The notes under the pieces: generated by a model | The model's database searches: none | What the model was told of the DNA's origin: nothing | The model's input: the letters and a program-made list of their open reading frames with translations, nothing else | Shown: positions 35,402 through 44,662 of the stretch, one piece after another | Position numbering within the stretch: the stretch's first letter is position 1 | Layout of the letters: each line of letters opens with the position of its first letter | Program-made: the position numbers and the translations under genes | Assembly (NCBI RefSeq): GCF_030817015.1 | Contig: NZ_JAUSYS010000001.1 | Span: 2,852,001-2,916,000 of the forward strand | Reading direction: 5' to 3' | Length of the DNA: 64,000 nucleotides | From: Arthrobacter sp. V1I7 | Lineage (GTDB): Bacteria > Actinomycetota > Actinomycetes > Actinomycetales > Micrococcaceae

Positions 35402-37141
35402 TCAGGCCTGCTGCGGCAGGAGCCTGGCGTCGTCGAGGAGTTCCTGGGCGTGGGCCTGGGCTGATTCCGAATCCTCCTGGCCGGCAAGCATCCGCGCCAG
35501 CTCGCGGACGCGCTCGTCCGCATCCAGCAGCTGGACGTCGCTCGAGGTGAAGCCGGTCGCGGTGGCCCCGTCCGCGCCCCGCACAGAGGTCTTGGTGACG
35601 CGGATGTGCTGGTCCGCGAAGGCCGCGACCTGGGGCAGGTGCGTGACCACAAGGACCTGGACGTGCCGGGCCAGCATCGCCAGGCGCCGGCCGATCTCGA
35701 CGGCGGCCCGGCCGCCGACGCCGGCGTCGACCTCGTCAAAGACGAAGGTCGGGACCGGATCCACCGCGGCAAGCACCACTTCGATGGCCAGCATCACCCG
35801 TGAAAGCTCACCGCCGGAGGCACCCTTGCCCAGCGGGCGGGCGGGGGCGCCGGCGTGCGGCTGGAGCAGGAAAGAGATGTCGTCGGCACCGAACGGGCCC
35901 AGCTGCTCGCCCGGGTCGACGTTGATGACGAGCGTCGCATCGGCCATCGCCAGCGCTTTCAGTTCCGCGCTGACCCGGCCGGACAGGTCCTTGGCGGCCT
36001 TCCTGCGGCTCTTGCTGATGGCGGCCGCCTGCTTGCGGAGCTCGGCTTCAGTGCGGGTGACGTCGGCGTCCAGCGCTTCGATCCGGGTCGAGTCGTCCTG
36101 CAGTTCCTCGTACCGGCCCCGCGCCTCCCCGGCCCAGACCAGCACCTCGTCGATGCTAGGTGCGTACTTGCGCACGAGTTTCGCCAGGGCGGCACGCCGG
36201 TCCTCGATTTCGGCGAGCCGTTCCGGGCCCTCCGTGTCGAGGGATGCCTGGTAGCTGGCCAGTTCGGTGGCGATGTCGTTGAGCAGGAAGCCGACCTCGG
36301 CCAGCCGCGCCGCCGCGGATCCCAGCTCCTCGTCGTGTTCTGCCACGTGCTCCAGGGTGCGCTTGGCGGCGTCGACGAGGGCGGTGGCGTCGCTGCCCTC
36401 GCCGAAGTCCTCCGCGATGAGGGCCTGGTGCGCTGTCGTGGCGGCGATCCGGAGTTCCTCGACGTTGGCGAGCTTGACGGCCTCGGCCTTGAGCAACTCG
36501 TCCTCCCCCGGCTGCGGGTCGACGGCGTCGATCTCCGCGAGGGCACCTTCCAGCGACTCCGCCTCGCGCAGGCGTTCCCGGGCCGCGCTGCGGAGCGAAT
36601 CCAGTTCGGCCTGGATCGCTTTCCAGTGCCCGTGCAGTTTTTGGTACGCGGCAAGGGTCCGGGCGAGGCTCTCCCCCGCGAATTTGTCCAGGGCCCCGCG
36701 CTGCGCCACCGGGCTCTTGAGCCTGATCTGCTCGGACTGGCCGTGGACCACCACGAGGGTTTCGCCGACCTCGGCGAGGACCCCCACGGGTGCCACCCGG
36801 CCGCCCAGGTAGGCGCGGCTGCGGCCGTCCGCACCGACGCTGCGGGCGAGCAGCAGCTCGGCGCCGCCGTCGAACTCCTCGACGTCCGCGCCGGCTTCCC
36901 GGGCGCGCGCCACGGCGGCGTGCCCGGAGTCGAGTTTCACAATTGCCTCGGCAGAGGCGCTCTTGGCGCCGCTGCGCACCGCACCGGCGTCGGACCGGGC
37001 GCCGAGCAGCAGCCCGACGGCGGTCACCACCATGGTCTTACCGGCACCTGTTTCACCCGTTACGACACTCAGTCCCGGCCCGAGGGGCAGCGTCGCGTCG
37101 GTGATGACGCCGAGGTCGCGGATTCTCAGTTCTTCAAGCAT
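35402..37141 (-). CDS. recN: DNA repair protein RecN
   Basis: A 579-residue SMC-like ATPase. Walker A is [20 protein letters not shown] (about residues 28-47), the middle is a coiled coil (about 160-370), and the C-terminal half has the signature [15 protein letters not shown] and Walker [13 protein letters not shown]. RecN acts early in double-strand break repair. It starts 3 bases after nadK and the order tlyA-nadK-recN-pyrG is the conserved actinobacterial one. No SOS box was identified, and its promoter is probably shared with upstream genes. Confidence 0.95.
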   Translation of the reverse strand: MLEELRIRDLGVITDATLPLGPGLSVVTGETGAGKTMVVTAVGLLLGARSDAGAVRSGAKSASAEAIVKLDSGHAAVARAREAGADVEEFDGGAELLLARSVGADGRSRAYLGGRVAPVGVLAEVGETLVVVHGQSEQIRLKSPVAQRGALDKFAGESLARTLAAYQKLHGHWKAIQAELDSLRSAARERLREAESLEGALAEIDAVDPQPGEDELLKAEAVKLANVEELRIAATTAHQALIAEDFGEGSDATALVDAAKRTLEHVAEHDEELGSAAARLAEVGFLLNDIATELASYQASLDTEGPERLAEIEDRRAALAKLVRKYAPSIDEVLVWAGEARGRYEELQDDSTRIEALDADVTRTEAELRKQAAAISKSRRKAAKDLSGRVSAELKALAMADATLVINVDPGEQLGPFGADDISFLLQPHAGAPARPLGKGASGGELSRVMLAIEVVLAAVDPVPTFVFDEVDAGVGGRAAVEIGRRLAMLARHVQVLVVTHLPQVAAFADQHIRVTKTSVRGADGATATGFTSSDVQLLDADERVRELARMLAGQEDSESAQAHAQELLDDARLLPQQA

Positions 37142-37144
37142 GGG

Positions 37145-38185
37145 TCACTTCGCAGTCGAGGGATCAGTTGTGTCGCCGGGCCCGGCGTGCGGTGGCCCAG
37201 CCTGCGGCGGAGTGGGCAGCGGAGGCATGGGCCGCGGGGTGCGGATTATCGGCACCGGACCGGTGTGGATGGCCGCGGCCTGCGGCATGGGGCCGCGCCA
37301 GCCCTGGATGGGGAGCTCGAATTTGCGGACCAGCCGGCCGGAGAACGGCGTCGGGTGGGTGCGGGCCAGCCGGACCGGGGTGGCCGAGCGGGTGACTTCC
37401 ACGCGGGCGCCGGGCGGCAGGTCCACGGAGCGCCGGCCGTCGCACCAGAGCACCCCCTGGGCATCGGTCCGGTTCAGGATCTCGACAGCTAGCCGGGACC
37501 GCGGAGAGACGACCAGTGGCTTCGCGAAGAGCGCGTGCGCGCTGATCGGCACGATCAGCAGGGCCTCGACCTCGGGCCACACCACCGGCCCGCCGGCCGA
37601 GAAGGCATAGGCGGTGGAGCCGGTGGGGGTGGCCAGGACCACGCCGTCGCAGCCAAAGGACGTCAGGGGGCGCTCGTCGACTTCGGTGACCACCTCGAGC
37701 ATCCGTTCCCGGTTGCCTTTCTCGATCGCGGCCTCGTTGAGGGCCCAGGTGTGCCAGATCTTCTGCCCGCGGACCCAGACCTGCACGTCGATCGTCATCC
37801 GCTCTTCCACGGTGTATTCGCGGCTAACGACCCATTCGACGGTCTGCGTCAGGTCGGCCCGCTCGCTTTCCGCCAGGAACCCGACGTGGCCGAGGTTGAC
37901 GCCCAGCAGCGGCACATCCACTTCCCGCACGAGTTCGGCGGCACGCAGGATCGTGCCGTCGCCGCCGAGGACCATGACAAGTTCGACTTCGGGCAGCTGC
38001 ACGTGGTCGTGGAGAACCTCGACGGGGTGGTCCAGGCGGCCGAAGAACCGGACCATGTCGCCGAGCTCGGATTCCTGCATGACCGGGACAATGCCGGAGG
38101 CGTGGAGCTGGGCGCACGCTTCCCACGCAGCCTTGAGGGATTCCTCGCGGCCGGTGTGGGCAAGGATGAGAACACGCCTGCTCAT
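37145..38185 (-). CDS. nadK: NAD kinase
   Basis: A 346-residue NAD kinase. The diacylglycerol-kinase-like motif GGDGTILRAAELV (about residue 78), NLGHVGFLAE and the NAD-binding block TPTGSTAYAFSAGGPVVWPE are intact. It phosphorylates NAD to NADP, using ATP or polyphosphate. The last ~45 residues are a Pro-rich tail (RTPRPMPPLPTPPQAGPPHA) beyond the usual length. The start lies 13 bases after tlyA. Confidence 0.95.
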   Translation of the reverse strand: MSRRVLILAHTGREESLKAAWEACAQLHASGIVPVMQESELGDMVRFFGRLDHPVEVLHDHVQLPEVELVMVLGGDGTILRAAELVREVDVPLLGVNLGHVGFLAESERADLTQTVEWVVSREYTVEERMTIDVQVWVRGQKIWHTWALNEAAIEKGNRERMLEVVTEVDERPLTSFGCDGVVLATPTGSTAYAFSAGGPVVWPEVEALLIVPISAHALFAKPLVVSPRSRLAVEILNRTDAQGVLWCDGRRSVDLPPGARVEVTRSATPVRLARTHPTPFSGRLVRKFELPIQGWRGPMPQAAAIHTGPVPIIRTPRPMPPLPTPPQAGPPHAGPGDTTDPSTAK

Positions 38186-38198
38186 CGGGTTCCGCCTT

Positions 38199-39020
38199 CT
38201 AGTGCTGCTGGTGCTTTGGCCAGATCGTTGCGATTAACGCAGCAACGGCTGCGTCCCGCTCCTCGATCTTAGGCAGGTCTGTCCCGATCCCGCGTTTTAT
38301 CCACAGGAAGTACTCGACGTTTCCGTCCTGGCCGGGCAGTGGACTGCCCGCCAGGCCTTGCAGTTCCAGGCCGGCATCGACGGCGGCGGCTGCAACTTTG
38401 CTGACCGCCAGGCGGCGTTCCCGTTCGGAGGTGACCACGCCGCTGCGGCCCAGCCGGTCCTTGCCGATCTCAAACTGTGGTTTGACCATCAGGACGAGGT
38501 CTCCGCCGGGCTCGGTGCAGGCCGCAAGGGGTGCGACGACCAGGGTCAGGGAGATGAAGGACAGATCCGCCACGGTCAGGGCGACAGGCCCGCCGATCTC
38601 CGCCGGCGTCATGTACCTCACGTTGAGGCCTTCGTGGACGGCGACCCGCGGGTCGTTCCGGATCTGCGGCACCAGCTGGTCATGGCCAACGTCGACAGCC
38701 ACGACGTGGGCCGCGCCGCGGCGGAGGAGCACCTCTGTGAACCCGCCGGTCGAGGCGCCGGCGTCGAGGCAGCGTTTGCCTGCCACCTCGACGGCGGGGA
38801 AGGCGTCCAGCGCGCCGGCAAGCTTGTGCCCGGCACGGCTGACGTAGTTGTCCTCGCCGGTGGCCGCAACGTCCAGTTCCGTCTCGTCCTGCACCTGAAG
38901 CGAGGCTTTGGCAAGCACTTCGCCGCCGGAGGTGACTTTGCCTTCGGCAATAAGCCGTGCCGCGTGGGTGCGGGACCGTGCCAGCCCGCGGCCGACGAGG
39001 GCCTGGTCAAGCCTGCTCAT
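38199..39020 (-). CDS. tlyA: TlyA-family rRNA 2'-O-methyltransferase / hemolysin-like
   Basis: A 273-residue protein. An N-terminal S4 domain (MSRLDQALVGRGLARSRTHA) joins an FtsJ-type methyltransferase (CLDAGASTGGFTEVLLRRGA with SAM motif; VAVDVGHDQLVP). In mycobacteria TlyA methylates 16S C1409 and 23S C1920, and its loss gives capreomycin resistance. The ATG overlaps the stop of the small gene upstream (ATGA). The product is cytoplasmic; old hemolysin annotations are not supported by the sequence. Confidence 0.93.
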   Translation of the reverse strand: MSRLDQALVGRGLARSRTHAARLIAEGKVTSGGEVLAKASLQVQDETELDVAATGEDNYVSRAGHKLAGALDAFPAVEVAGKRCLDAGASTGGFTEVLLRRGAAHVVAVDVGHDQLVPQIRNDPRVAVHEGLNVRYMTPAEIGGPVALTVADLSFISLTLVVAPLAACTEPGGDLVLMVKPQFEIGKDRLGRSGVVTSERERRLAVSKVAAAAVDAGLELQGLAGSPLPGQDGNVEYFLWIKRGIGTDLPKIEERDAAVAALIATIWPKHQQH

Positions 39021-39322
39021 GATGCGGGGTCCCCGGCTTCGTTCAACGCTTCCAGAAGACCGTGGTGCAGTCCCGCATATACCTCACCGTGGTCGGAAAC
39101 GGGCAGCGCGGGCAATGTCCCGAGCCGTTCCAGCAGACTTTCCACGTCCGGGTCCCGGCCGGCTGCCCCGGCCGGAAGAACCGGCCAGTCCACGCGGGCA
39201 GCCGCCGTCCCGCGGTTCGCCCCGGCGGGAATTCCGCCGGCCGTTCCGGCCGCCGTCCCGGTGGCAGTCCCAAGGGGCTGGCCGGCAGCTTCAGTCTCCG
39301 GTACAGAGTTCAGCTCGGTCAT
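39017..39322 (-). CDS. Small conserved-position protein upstream of tlyA
   Basis: A 101-residue protein I do not recognise. The first half is Ala/Gly/Thr-rich with short repeats (GTATGTAAGTAGGIPAG), and the second half is an amphipathic helix set (DPDVESLLERLGTLPALPVS then YAGLHHGLLEALNEAG). A short gene occurs at the same place in mycobacteria (Rv1693). It overlaps tlyA by four bases and follows the HAD gene by 9 bases, so it is translated with them. Function unknown. Confidence 0.75.
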   Translation of the reverse strand: MTELNSVPETEAAGQPLGTATGTAAGTAGGIPAGANRGTAAARVDWPVLPAGAAGRDPDVESLLERLGTLPALPVSDHGEVYAGLHHGLLEALNEAGDPAS

Positions 39323-39331
39323 GCTTCCACT

Positions 39332-40321
39332 CTAGTGATCCAGCCATTCAAGAACCGGCGCCAGCGCGCTGAGGGTCTCGGGGTTGGCGGCCCACCAGGC
39401 CGCGCAGGCGGCCCGCCAGGCATCCAGATCGGCGGGATCTCCACTCACGCGGACCGTCTGCCCGTCCACGACGGCGGAGGCGGCGCCGCAGCGGTACCGA
39501 CCGGCGTCGTGCTCCACCGCCGGGTAGGGGCGGTAGAGATCTGTGAGGTCGTTGATCAGGAACCCGGGCCGTTCGAGGGTCCGGGCAGCAAGGATGGATT
39601 CGCGGGTGTCGACGCCGGTCAGCACTGCCACCGTCGCGAATCCGGCGTTGTTCCCGCCGAGGATGTCGGTATCGAGCCGGTCCCCGACGACGAGGGGCCG
39701 GTCGGCGGCCAGCCGCTTGGCGGCCGCGTGGAACAGCGGCGCCTCGGGCTTGCCGGCGACGAGCGGGCGTTGTCCGGTTGCCGCGGCGACGGCCGCGACG
39801 AGTGACCCGTTTCCCGGGGCGATGCCCCGCGCCTGGGGGATGGACATGTCCGTATTGGTGGCCACCCACAGAGCGCCGCCGGCAACAACATAGGAGGCCT
39901 CTGCGAGGTCTTTCCAGCCGACGTCCGGGTGGAATCCCTGCACGACGGCGACGGGATCCTCCGCCCCACTGCGGACCGGTACCAGTCCCACCAGTTCAAT
40001 TTCGCGTGCCAGCGCGTCTCCCCCGGTGATCAGGACGCGGGCGCCGGCAGGCAGCAGCGAACCCAGCAGCTCTCCTGCAGCCTGCGAGGAGCTGACCACC
40101 TGATGGTCCTCCGCCGGGGCGCCCAGATCGCGAAGGTGCTGGGCCACCTGCGCGGGCGTCCGGGACGCGTTGTTGGTGACGTAGCCCAGGCCGACGCCGA
40201 CTCCGGCGAGCTTGCGCAGGGACTCCACAGCTCCCGGGATGGCGTCGGGTCCTGCATAGACCACGCCATCCAGGTCGGCGAGCAGCGCGTCGAACGTTGA
40301 GATCAGTTCCTTGCCGTCCAT
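39332..40321 (-). CDS. HAD-superfamily phosphatase, NagD/glycerol-3-phosphate phosphatase type
   Basis: A 329-residue HAD IIA hydrolase. The nucleophile motif is ALLADLDGVVYAGPDAIPGA (about residue 14), motif II is VTNNASRTP, motif III lysine is in GKPEAPLFHAA and motif IV is VGDRLDTDILGGNNAG. The M. tuberculosis gene in the same place (Rv1692) is a glycerol-3-phosphate phosphatase, so that activity is likely. A C-terminal extension of about 60 residues (ACAAWWAANPETLSALAPVL) follows the HAD core. It lies 6 bases after the TPR gene. Confidence 0.9.
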   Translation of the reverse strand: MDGKELISTFDALLADLDGVVYAGPDAIPGAVESLRKLAGVGVGLGYVTNNASRTPAQVAQHLRDLGAPAEDHQVVSSSQAAGELLGSLLPAGARVLITGGDALAREIELVGLVPVRSGAEDPVAVVQGFHPDVGWKDLAEASYVVAGGALWVATNTDMSIPQARGIAPGNGSLVAAVAAATGQRPLVAGKPEAPLFHAAAKRLAADRPLVVGDRLDTDILGGNNAGFATVAVLTGVDTRESILAARTLERPGFLINDLTDLYRPYPAVEHDAGRYRCGAASAVVDGQTVRVSGDPADLDAWRAACAAWWAANPETLSALAPVLEWLDH

Positions 40322-40327
40322 TCGCCG

Positions 40328-42376
40328 CTAGTCCTCGGTGCGGTCCGGTTGCCCGGAGTCCGCTGCGTGGTCGGCGTCAAATTCCGCGGCGTCGTACGCG
40401 TCAGGGGCGTCATCTGCTGCATCCCCGGACTCATCCCCAGCCAGCAGCTCCGTGCGGTCCAGGGCGTCCCGTTCCACGGAATCTTCATCCGACTCGGCGT
40501 CGTCGGATTCGAAGAAGTCGGGCTCGACGTCGTCGGCACCTTCCTCGAGCGCAGCTATTCCGGCGTCCGCTGCGGGTGTTTCCGGAATGCCAGCCACCGC
40601 CGCGGCCGTGGCCGCGCGGGGGGCGGTTCCTTCGGCGGCGGCAGCCGACTGTTCGGCGGCCTGTTGGGCGGCCAGCCGGCGCTGCTGTTCTTCCTCGCGG
40701 GCTTCCTCTTCCTCGTCCCAGCCGAGGTCGACGATGTCCGGTTCCTCCTCGCCGGCCACGCCGAGGGCGTTCTCGGCGACGATTGCCTGGCGATTCCACT
40801 TCTCGGCCTCCGGGGCGCGGCCGGCCGCCGTCAAGGCGTCAGCGTAGGCACGGAAGAGGCGGGGGCTGTAGGAGAAGGCCCGGTTGATGTCCAGCTGTGC
40901 GATCTCCAGTTCGGAGACCGCGGCATCGAGCTGTCCCAGATCGGATCGTGCACCGGCGGCCACGATGGCCAGTTCCGCCTTGCCGGGCGCGTCAAGATCC
41001 TTGGCCTCGTCCGAGCGCGCCATGTCGAGGGCGCGGTCCGGGCGTCCGAGGCCACGTTCGCAATCCGCCATGACGGGCAGGTGCATGTTGGAGCCGCTAA
41101 TACGGCGGTAGGTGCGGAATTCGCGGAGGGCCTCGCCATAGTGTCCGGCGGCGTACGCCGTCAGGCCGACTGCTTCGCGAACAGCCGCGAGGCGCCCACC
41201 GCGCCGGCTGGCGGCCAGGGCGTGCTGGAAGGCAAGCTCGGGTTCATCGTCGATGAGGCGTCCGGCCATGACGAGGTGGCGTGCCACCCACTCGGCGCTG
41301 TTGTCTTCCAGGGTCTTGATCTGGTGCTGGGTAGCGCGGTCCAGCTCTTTGCCCGTGACGTCGTCGTCGATCTGCGGTGAGCGCTCACGGTCCGGGCGGT
41401 TGGCGCTCCGGAGATCCCGGGCGTTGGGGACGCGGACCGGACGGTCCTCGGCGCGGTCGCGGCCGAACTGGCGCGGGCCCGAGTCGCCGCCGCGGTCAAA
41501 GCCGCGGGCCGGGCGCTCGTCCCGGTCGAAGCTGCGGGCCGGACGGTCGTCCCGGTCGAAGCTGCGGGCCGGACGGTCGTCCCGGCTACCGAACGGCTTC
41601 CGGTTGTCGCCGCCGCTGAAAGGCTTGCGGTCGCGGTCTCCGCCACCGAAGCTGCGACGCTCGCCGCCACCTTCACGCGGGGCACGATCACCATACGGCT
41701 TACGATCGCGGTCACCGCCGCCGGCGAAGGGCTTACGGTCGCCGCCGCCGCTGAACGGCTTACGGTCACCGGCACCGAAGCTGCGACGCTCGCCGCCACC
41801 TTCACGCGGGGCACGATCACCATATGGCTTACGATCACGATCGCCGCCGCCGGCGAAGGGCTTACGGTCGCGGTCGCCGCCGCCGCTGAACGGCTTACGG
41901 TCACCGGCACCAAAGCTGCGACGCTCGCCGCCACCTTCACGCGGGCCCCGATCACCATACGGCTTACGATCGCGGTCACCGCCGCCGGCGAAGGGCTTAC
42001 GGTCGCGGTCACCGCCGCCGCTGAACGGCTTACGGTCACCGGCACCAAAGCTGCGACGCTCGCCGCCACCTTCACGCGGGGCACGATCACCATACGGCTT
42101 ACGATCACGATCGCCGCCGCTGAAGGGCTTGCGGTCGCGGTCGCCGCCGCTGAACGGCTTCCGGTCGCCGTCACGCGCCGGACGGTCTCCCGAGGGCTTG
42201 CGGTCTCGATCGTTGAAGGAGGGGCGGGAACCTTCGGAGCCGCGATCCTCCCGGGCCCGGAAGCCTCGGGGGTCGCCGCCGGAGTTGCTGGTTCCGCGGA
42301 AACCACCACCGCCAGTGTTTCGTCCGCCCCCGAAGTTGCCGCGGTCTTTGCCGCCGCGGTCGTTGTGTTCAGCCAT
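40328..42376 (-). CDS. TPR-like protein with repeated Arg/Gly/Asp-rich N-terminus
   Basis: A 682-residue protein. The first ~330 residues are disordered, made of repeats such as DRKPFSGGGDRDRKPFAGG, DRKPYGDRAPREGGGERRSF and DDRPARSFDR. The middle (about 335-560) is helical and TPR-like: ALAASRRGGRLAAVREAVGL, YGEALREFRTYRRISGSNMH, RSDLGQLDAAVSELEIAQLD. The C-terminal ~120 residues are highly acidic. The position corresponds to Rv1691, a shorter TPR-type protein without the repeat region. The charged Arg/Gly repeats resemble RNA-binding RGG regions, so RNA or ribosome binding is plausible but unproven. First gene of the HAD-tlyA-nadK-recN-pyrG-nudix-xerD run; RBS AGGAGG precedes its ATG. Confidence 0.8.
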   Translation of the reverse strand: MAEHNDRGGKDRGNFGGGRNTGGGGFRGTSNSGGDPRGFRAREDRGSEGSRPSFNDRDRKPSGDRPARDGDRKPFSGGDRDRKPFSGGDRDRKPYGDRAPREGGGERRSFGAGDRKPFSGGGDRDRKPFAGGGDRDRKPYGDRGPREGGGERRSFGAGDRKPFSGGGDRDRKPFAGGGDRDRKPYGDRAPREGGGERRSFGAGDRKPFSGGGDRKPFAGGGDRDRKPYGDRAPREGGGERRSFGGGDRDRKPFSGGDNRKPFGSRDDRPARSFDRDDRPARSFDRDERPARGFDRGGDSGPRQFGRDRAEDRPVRVPNARDLRSANRPDRERSPQIDDDVTGKELDRATQHQIKTLEDNSAEWVARHLVMAGRLIDDEPELAFQHALAASRRGGRLAAVREAVGLTAYAAGHYGEALREFRTYRRISGSNMHLPVMADCERGLGRPDRALDMARSDEAKDLDAPGKAELAIVAAGARSDLGQLDAAVSELEIAQLDINRAFSYSPRLFRAYADALTAAGRAPEAEKWNRQAIVAENALGVAGEEEPDIVDLGWDEEEEAREEEQQRRLAAQQAAEQSAAAAEGTAPRAATAAAVAGIPETPAADAGIAALEEGADDVEPDFFESDDAESDEDSVERDALDRTELLAGDESGDAADDAPDAYDAAEFDADHAADSGQPDRTED
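41655..42130. repeat. Coding tandem repeat of about 135 bp (four copies)
   Basis: The same segment recurs with offsets 129, 135 and 135 bp (marker TCGCCGCCAC at 41661, 41790, 41925 and 42060), encoding a ~45-residue Arg/Gly/Asp/Lys unit. Differences are mostly third-position changes and one 6-bp deletion, which points to recent duplication and length change by recombination. Shorter 30-bp units lie at about 41505-41590. Confidence 0.85.
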
Positions 42377-42758
42377 GCTGGATTCCTCCTGTTATGAGCT
42401 GACCACTGGCGCAACCGCAGCCGCTCTGTTCCGTGTTTCGTTTCCCTACGCAACCCGAAATCAAGCGCTTCGAAGTCCGTACATCTCCTCCAATTCTAGG
42501 CGAGTACCCAGTGATCGGCTAACGGCACTGGCCCTTTGAGCCCTCCCCGTGGCAAGGGTCACAGAATCCAGACCAACGCCCCTGGGACGGCGACGGGAGG
42601 TATCGGTGGGCCAGCTCAAACGTAGGGGACGTGAGGTGAACCGTCCCGGGAATCATGCGGCCATTCTGAACTGACAGTCACCTGATGCCCCTGCGCCAGC
42701 CGGGGTGGGCCGGTTTGGCGTCCGTCCGACGCCAGAGCCGGTACGGCGGGCCATGAAC
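42377..42758. other. Intergenic region between TPR gene and padR
   Basis: No gene is supported in these 382 bases. They should contain the minus-strand promoter of the TPR-HAD-tlyA operon. A small hairpin TGGCGTC/GACGCCA (42716-42734) flanked by GCCGG/CCGG may end the padR transcript. Confidence 0.4.
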
Positions 42759-43352
42759 CTAGTCGGCGAGGATAAGGTACAGCGCCCGCCGGGTTTCATC
42801 GATTTTCTCCATGGCGGCCCGGCGTTGTTCATCGGTTGCCGAGAAACGGAACTGGTGGATGACCCCCATCAGCTTTCCCACGCTCTGGTGGAACGCCGGC
42901 CCGGATCCCTGAGGATCGGTGTCCCACGCGTTATCCAGCTCCTCGGCATGGCCGGCTACATACGCCCGTCCGGCCTCGGTGAGCGTGAATTCGGTGCGCC
43001 GGCCATCCCCTACCGGTGCGATGAGGTCTTCATCAACGAGCTGCTGCAGCGTCGGGTAAACAGAGCCCGGGCTCGGCCGCCATGCCCCGGAGGTTTTCTC
43101 GGCGATCGTCTTGATCAGCCCGTACCCGTTGGACGGTGCTTCGGCCAGGAGGGAGAGGATCGCCGAGCGGACATCGCCCCTGTTGGCCCGGCGTGAACCG
43201 CCGGGGCCAAAGCCGGGCCCAAAACCTGGGCCGAACCCGCGGCCGGGCCCGAACCCGCCGTGTCCGTGGGGCCCGCGGTGGCTCCTGCCGCGTTCGAACC
43301 GCCCCCTGTCCGGTCCGGGCCCGGGGAATTTGTTGTCCTGATTGCCTTTCAT
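42759..43352 (-). CDS. PadR-family transcriptional regulator
   Basis: A 197-residue PadR regulator. After a Gly/Pro/Phe/Arg-rich N-terminal stretch (RGFGPGFGPGFGPGG, about residues 35-50) comes the winged helix: RGDVRSAILSLLAEAPSNGY, GSVYPTLQQLVDEDLIAPVG, GRRTEFTLTEAGRAYV. A helical C-domain serves dimerisation. The ATG at 43350-43352 is chosen because the DNA-binding part and family length fit; the frame is open 17 codons further. A 9-bp inverted repeat 53 bases upstream looks like its own operator. Ligand and targets unknown. Confidence 0.88.
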   Translation of the reverse strand: MKGNQDNKFPGPGPDRGRFERGRSHRGPHGHGGFGPGRGFGPGFGPGFGPGGSRRANRGDVRSAILSLLAEAPSNGYGLIKTIAEKTSGAWRPSPGSVYPTLQQLVDEDLIAPVGDGRRTEFTLTEAGRAYVAGHAEELDNAWDTDPQGSGPAFHQSVGKLMGVIHQFRFSATDEQRRAAMEKIDETRRALYLILAD

Positions 43353-43404
43353 AGCGGCATCGTCCTTCCACTCCAGTTGAGTTTTCTGATGACCGCCGAC
43401 CATG

Positions 43405-43440
43405 CGGCGATAGTTAAAGATATATCGCTAGCTATCGCCG
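43405..43440. promoter_or_regulatory. Putative PadR operator (CGGCGATAG ... CTATCGCCG)
   Basis: A perfect 9-bp inverted repeat with arms 43405-43413 and 43432-43440 around an AT-rich centre (TTAAAGATATATCGCTAG). The spacing and ATAT centre resemble PadR autoregulatory operators. A minus-strand -10-like GATATA lies inside. Binding by the adjacent PadR is inferred. Confidence 0.6.
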
Positions 43441-43735
43441 GTCAAGAGCGGGTTTGATGCGGGCGCGCCTTACAGCGCCACCCACTATGCATGCTGCATT
43501 CAGCTAAGGGACTGGAGGAGAACCGGAAAGCCCGGTTGGATGTCGGCCGGGGATCCAAGGGCCCGCTGGCGGAAAGCTGTCGGTCGTTTCTCCTGTCGTC
43601 TTCGTGAATCGGGAAGGTCTGGACACAGGTAGAGGACCGGCTTAGCGTTCAGGGGTGGCGGTTGCCTGTTCCGGCAGGACGGCGCCGCCTCCGGTCCGCT
43701 GTTGCGGGCCGTCCCTCACTGACAGGAGGAAGCAG

Positions 43736-44212
43736 ATGGAAACCGTTGAAGAGAGCATTGAGGTGGCCGTTCCGGTTCGCACGGCGTACGACCAGTGGAC
43801 CCAGTTCGAGTCCCTTCCGGAGTTCATGTCCGGCGTTGAATCCGTCACCCAGCTGACCGACACCACCAATCACTGGGTCACCAAAATCGGTGGCGTGGAG
43901 CGGGAATTCGATACCGAGATCATCGAACAGCAGCAGCCCGATGAGCGCATCGCCTGGCGCAGCGTCGACGGGAAATCCCATGCCGGCGTCGTGTCGTTCA
44001 CCCCGCTGGATCCGGGCACGACCCGAGTCTCGGTCCGCTTCCAATGGGCACCGGAAACCTTCACGGAAAAAGCCGGGGCCGCCCTGAACCTCGATGACAG
44101 GCAGGTCAAAAGCGACCTGCGCAAATTCAAGGACTTCATCGAATCCCGGGGCGCCGAAACCGGTGCCTGGCGCGGTGAAGTCGAGGACAGCGGCCCGACC
44201 GGGCAGCTCTAG
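43736..44212 (+). CDS. SRPBCC-family (polyketide cyclase/dehydrase-like) protein
   Basis: A 158-residue START/SRPBCC-fold protein: METVEESIEVAVPVRTAYDQ, WTQFESLPEFMSGVESVTQL, DERIAWRSVDGKSHAGVVSF, then helix DRQVKSDLRKFKDFIESRG. It resembles the YfbK/coenzyme Q-binding-like actinobacterial stress proteins often near CBS genes. It should have a hydrophobic ligand pocket; ligand unknown. AGGAGG lies 8 bases before the ATG. It is 34 bases upstream of the CBS gene on the same strand. Confidence 0.82.
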   Translation: METVEESIEVAVPVRTAYDQWTQFESLPEFMSGVESVTQLTDTTNHWVTKIGGVEREFDTEIIEQQQPDERIAWRSVDGKSHAGVVSFTPLDPGTTRVSVRFQWAPETFTEKAGAALNLDDRQVKSDLRKFKDFIESRGAETGAWRGEVEDSGPTGQL

Positions 44213-44245
44213 ACGCCCCTACCAGCTGAATTAAGGACAAATGCC

Positions 44246-44662
44246 ATGACTACAGCACGTGAGATTATGACCGGCGGCGTTGAATGCATCGGTGAAAACG
44301 AAACGCTGGAAGCCGCCGCCCGGAAGATGAAAGACCTCAACGTCGGCGCCCTGCCAATTTGCGGAGAGGACAACCGGCTCAAGGGCATGATCACGGACCG
44401 CGACATTGTCATCAAATGCTTCGCGGAAGGTGGGGACCCGCGAACGGCAAAGGCCGGGGATTTTGGCCAGGGCAAGCCGGTGACCATCGGTGCGGACGAT
44501 TCCATCGAAGAAGCGATCAGGACCATGGAGGAGCACCAGGTCCGCCGGCTGCCAGTCATCGACGGCCATGACCTGGTCGGCATCCTGACACAGGCAGACA
44601 TCGCCCGGAACTACCCGGAGGACCGGGTCGGGGAGCTCGTTGAACTCATCTCCTTCTACTGA
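44246..44662 (+). CDS. Two-CBS-domain protein (hypoxic response protein type)
   Basis: A 138-residue protein made of two CBS domains: REIMTGGVECIGENETLEAA with VGALPICGEDNRLKGMITDR, and GQGKPVTIGADDSIEEAIRT with QVRRLPVIDGHDLVGILTQA. Free-standing pairs of this kind, like mycobacterial Hrp1, bind adenine nucleotides or act in dormancy/stress. Ligand not shown. It is probably cotranscribed with the SRPBCC gene. AAGGA precedes its ATG. Confidence 0.88.
   Translation: MTTAREIMTGGVECIGENETLEAAARKMKDLNVGALPICGEDNRLKGMITDRDIVIKCFAEGGDPRTAKAGDFGQGKPVTIGADDSIEEAIRTMEEHQVRRLPVIDGHDLVGILTQADIARNYPEDRVGELVELISFY

Noticed and set aside
35323..35772. 150-codon extension upstream of pyrG
   Set aside because: It lies inside recN in another frame; the ATG at 35322 has a ribosome site and the correct CTP synthase start follows.
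41655..42130. Regular repeats that could suggest a CRISPR array
   Set aside because: The repeats are contiguous, in frame and encode protein; there are no unique spacers and no cas genes.
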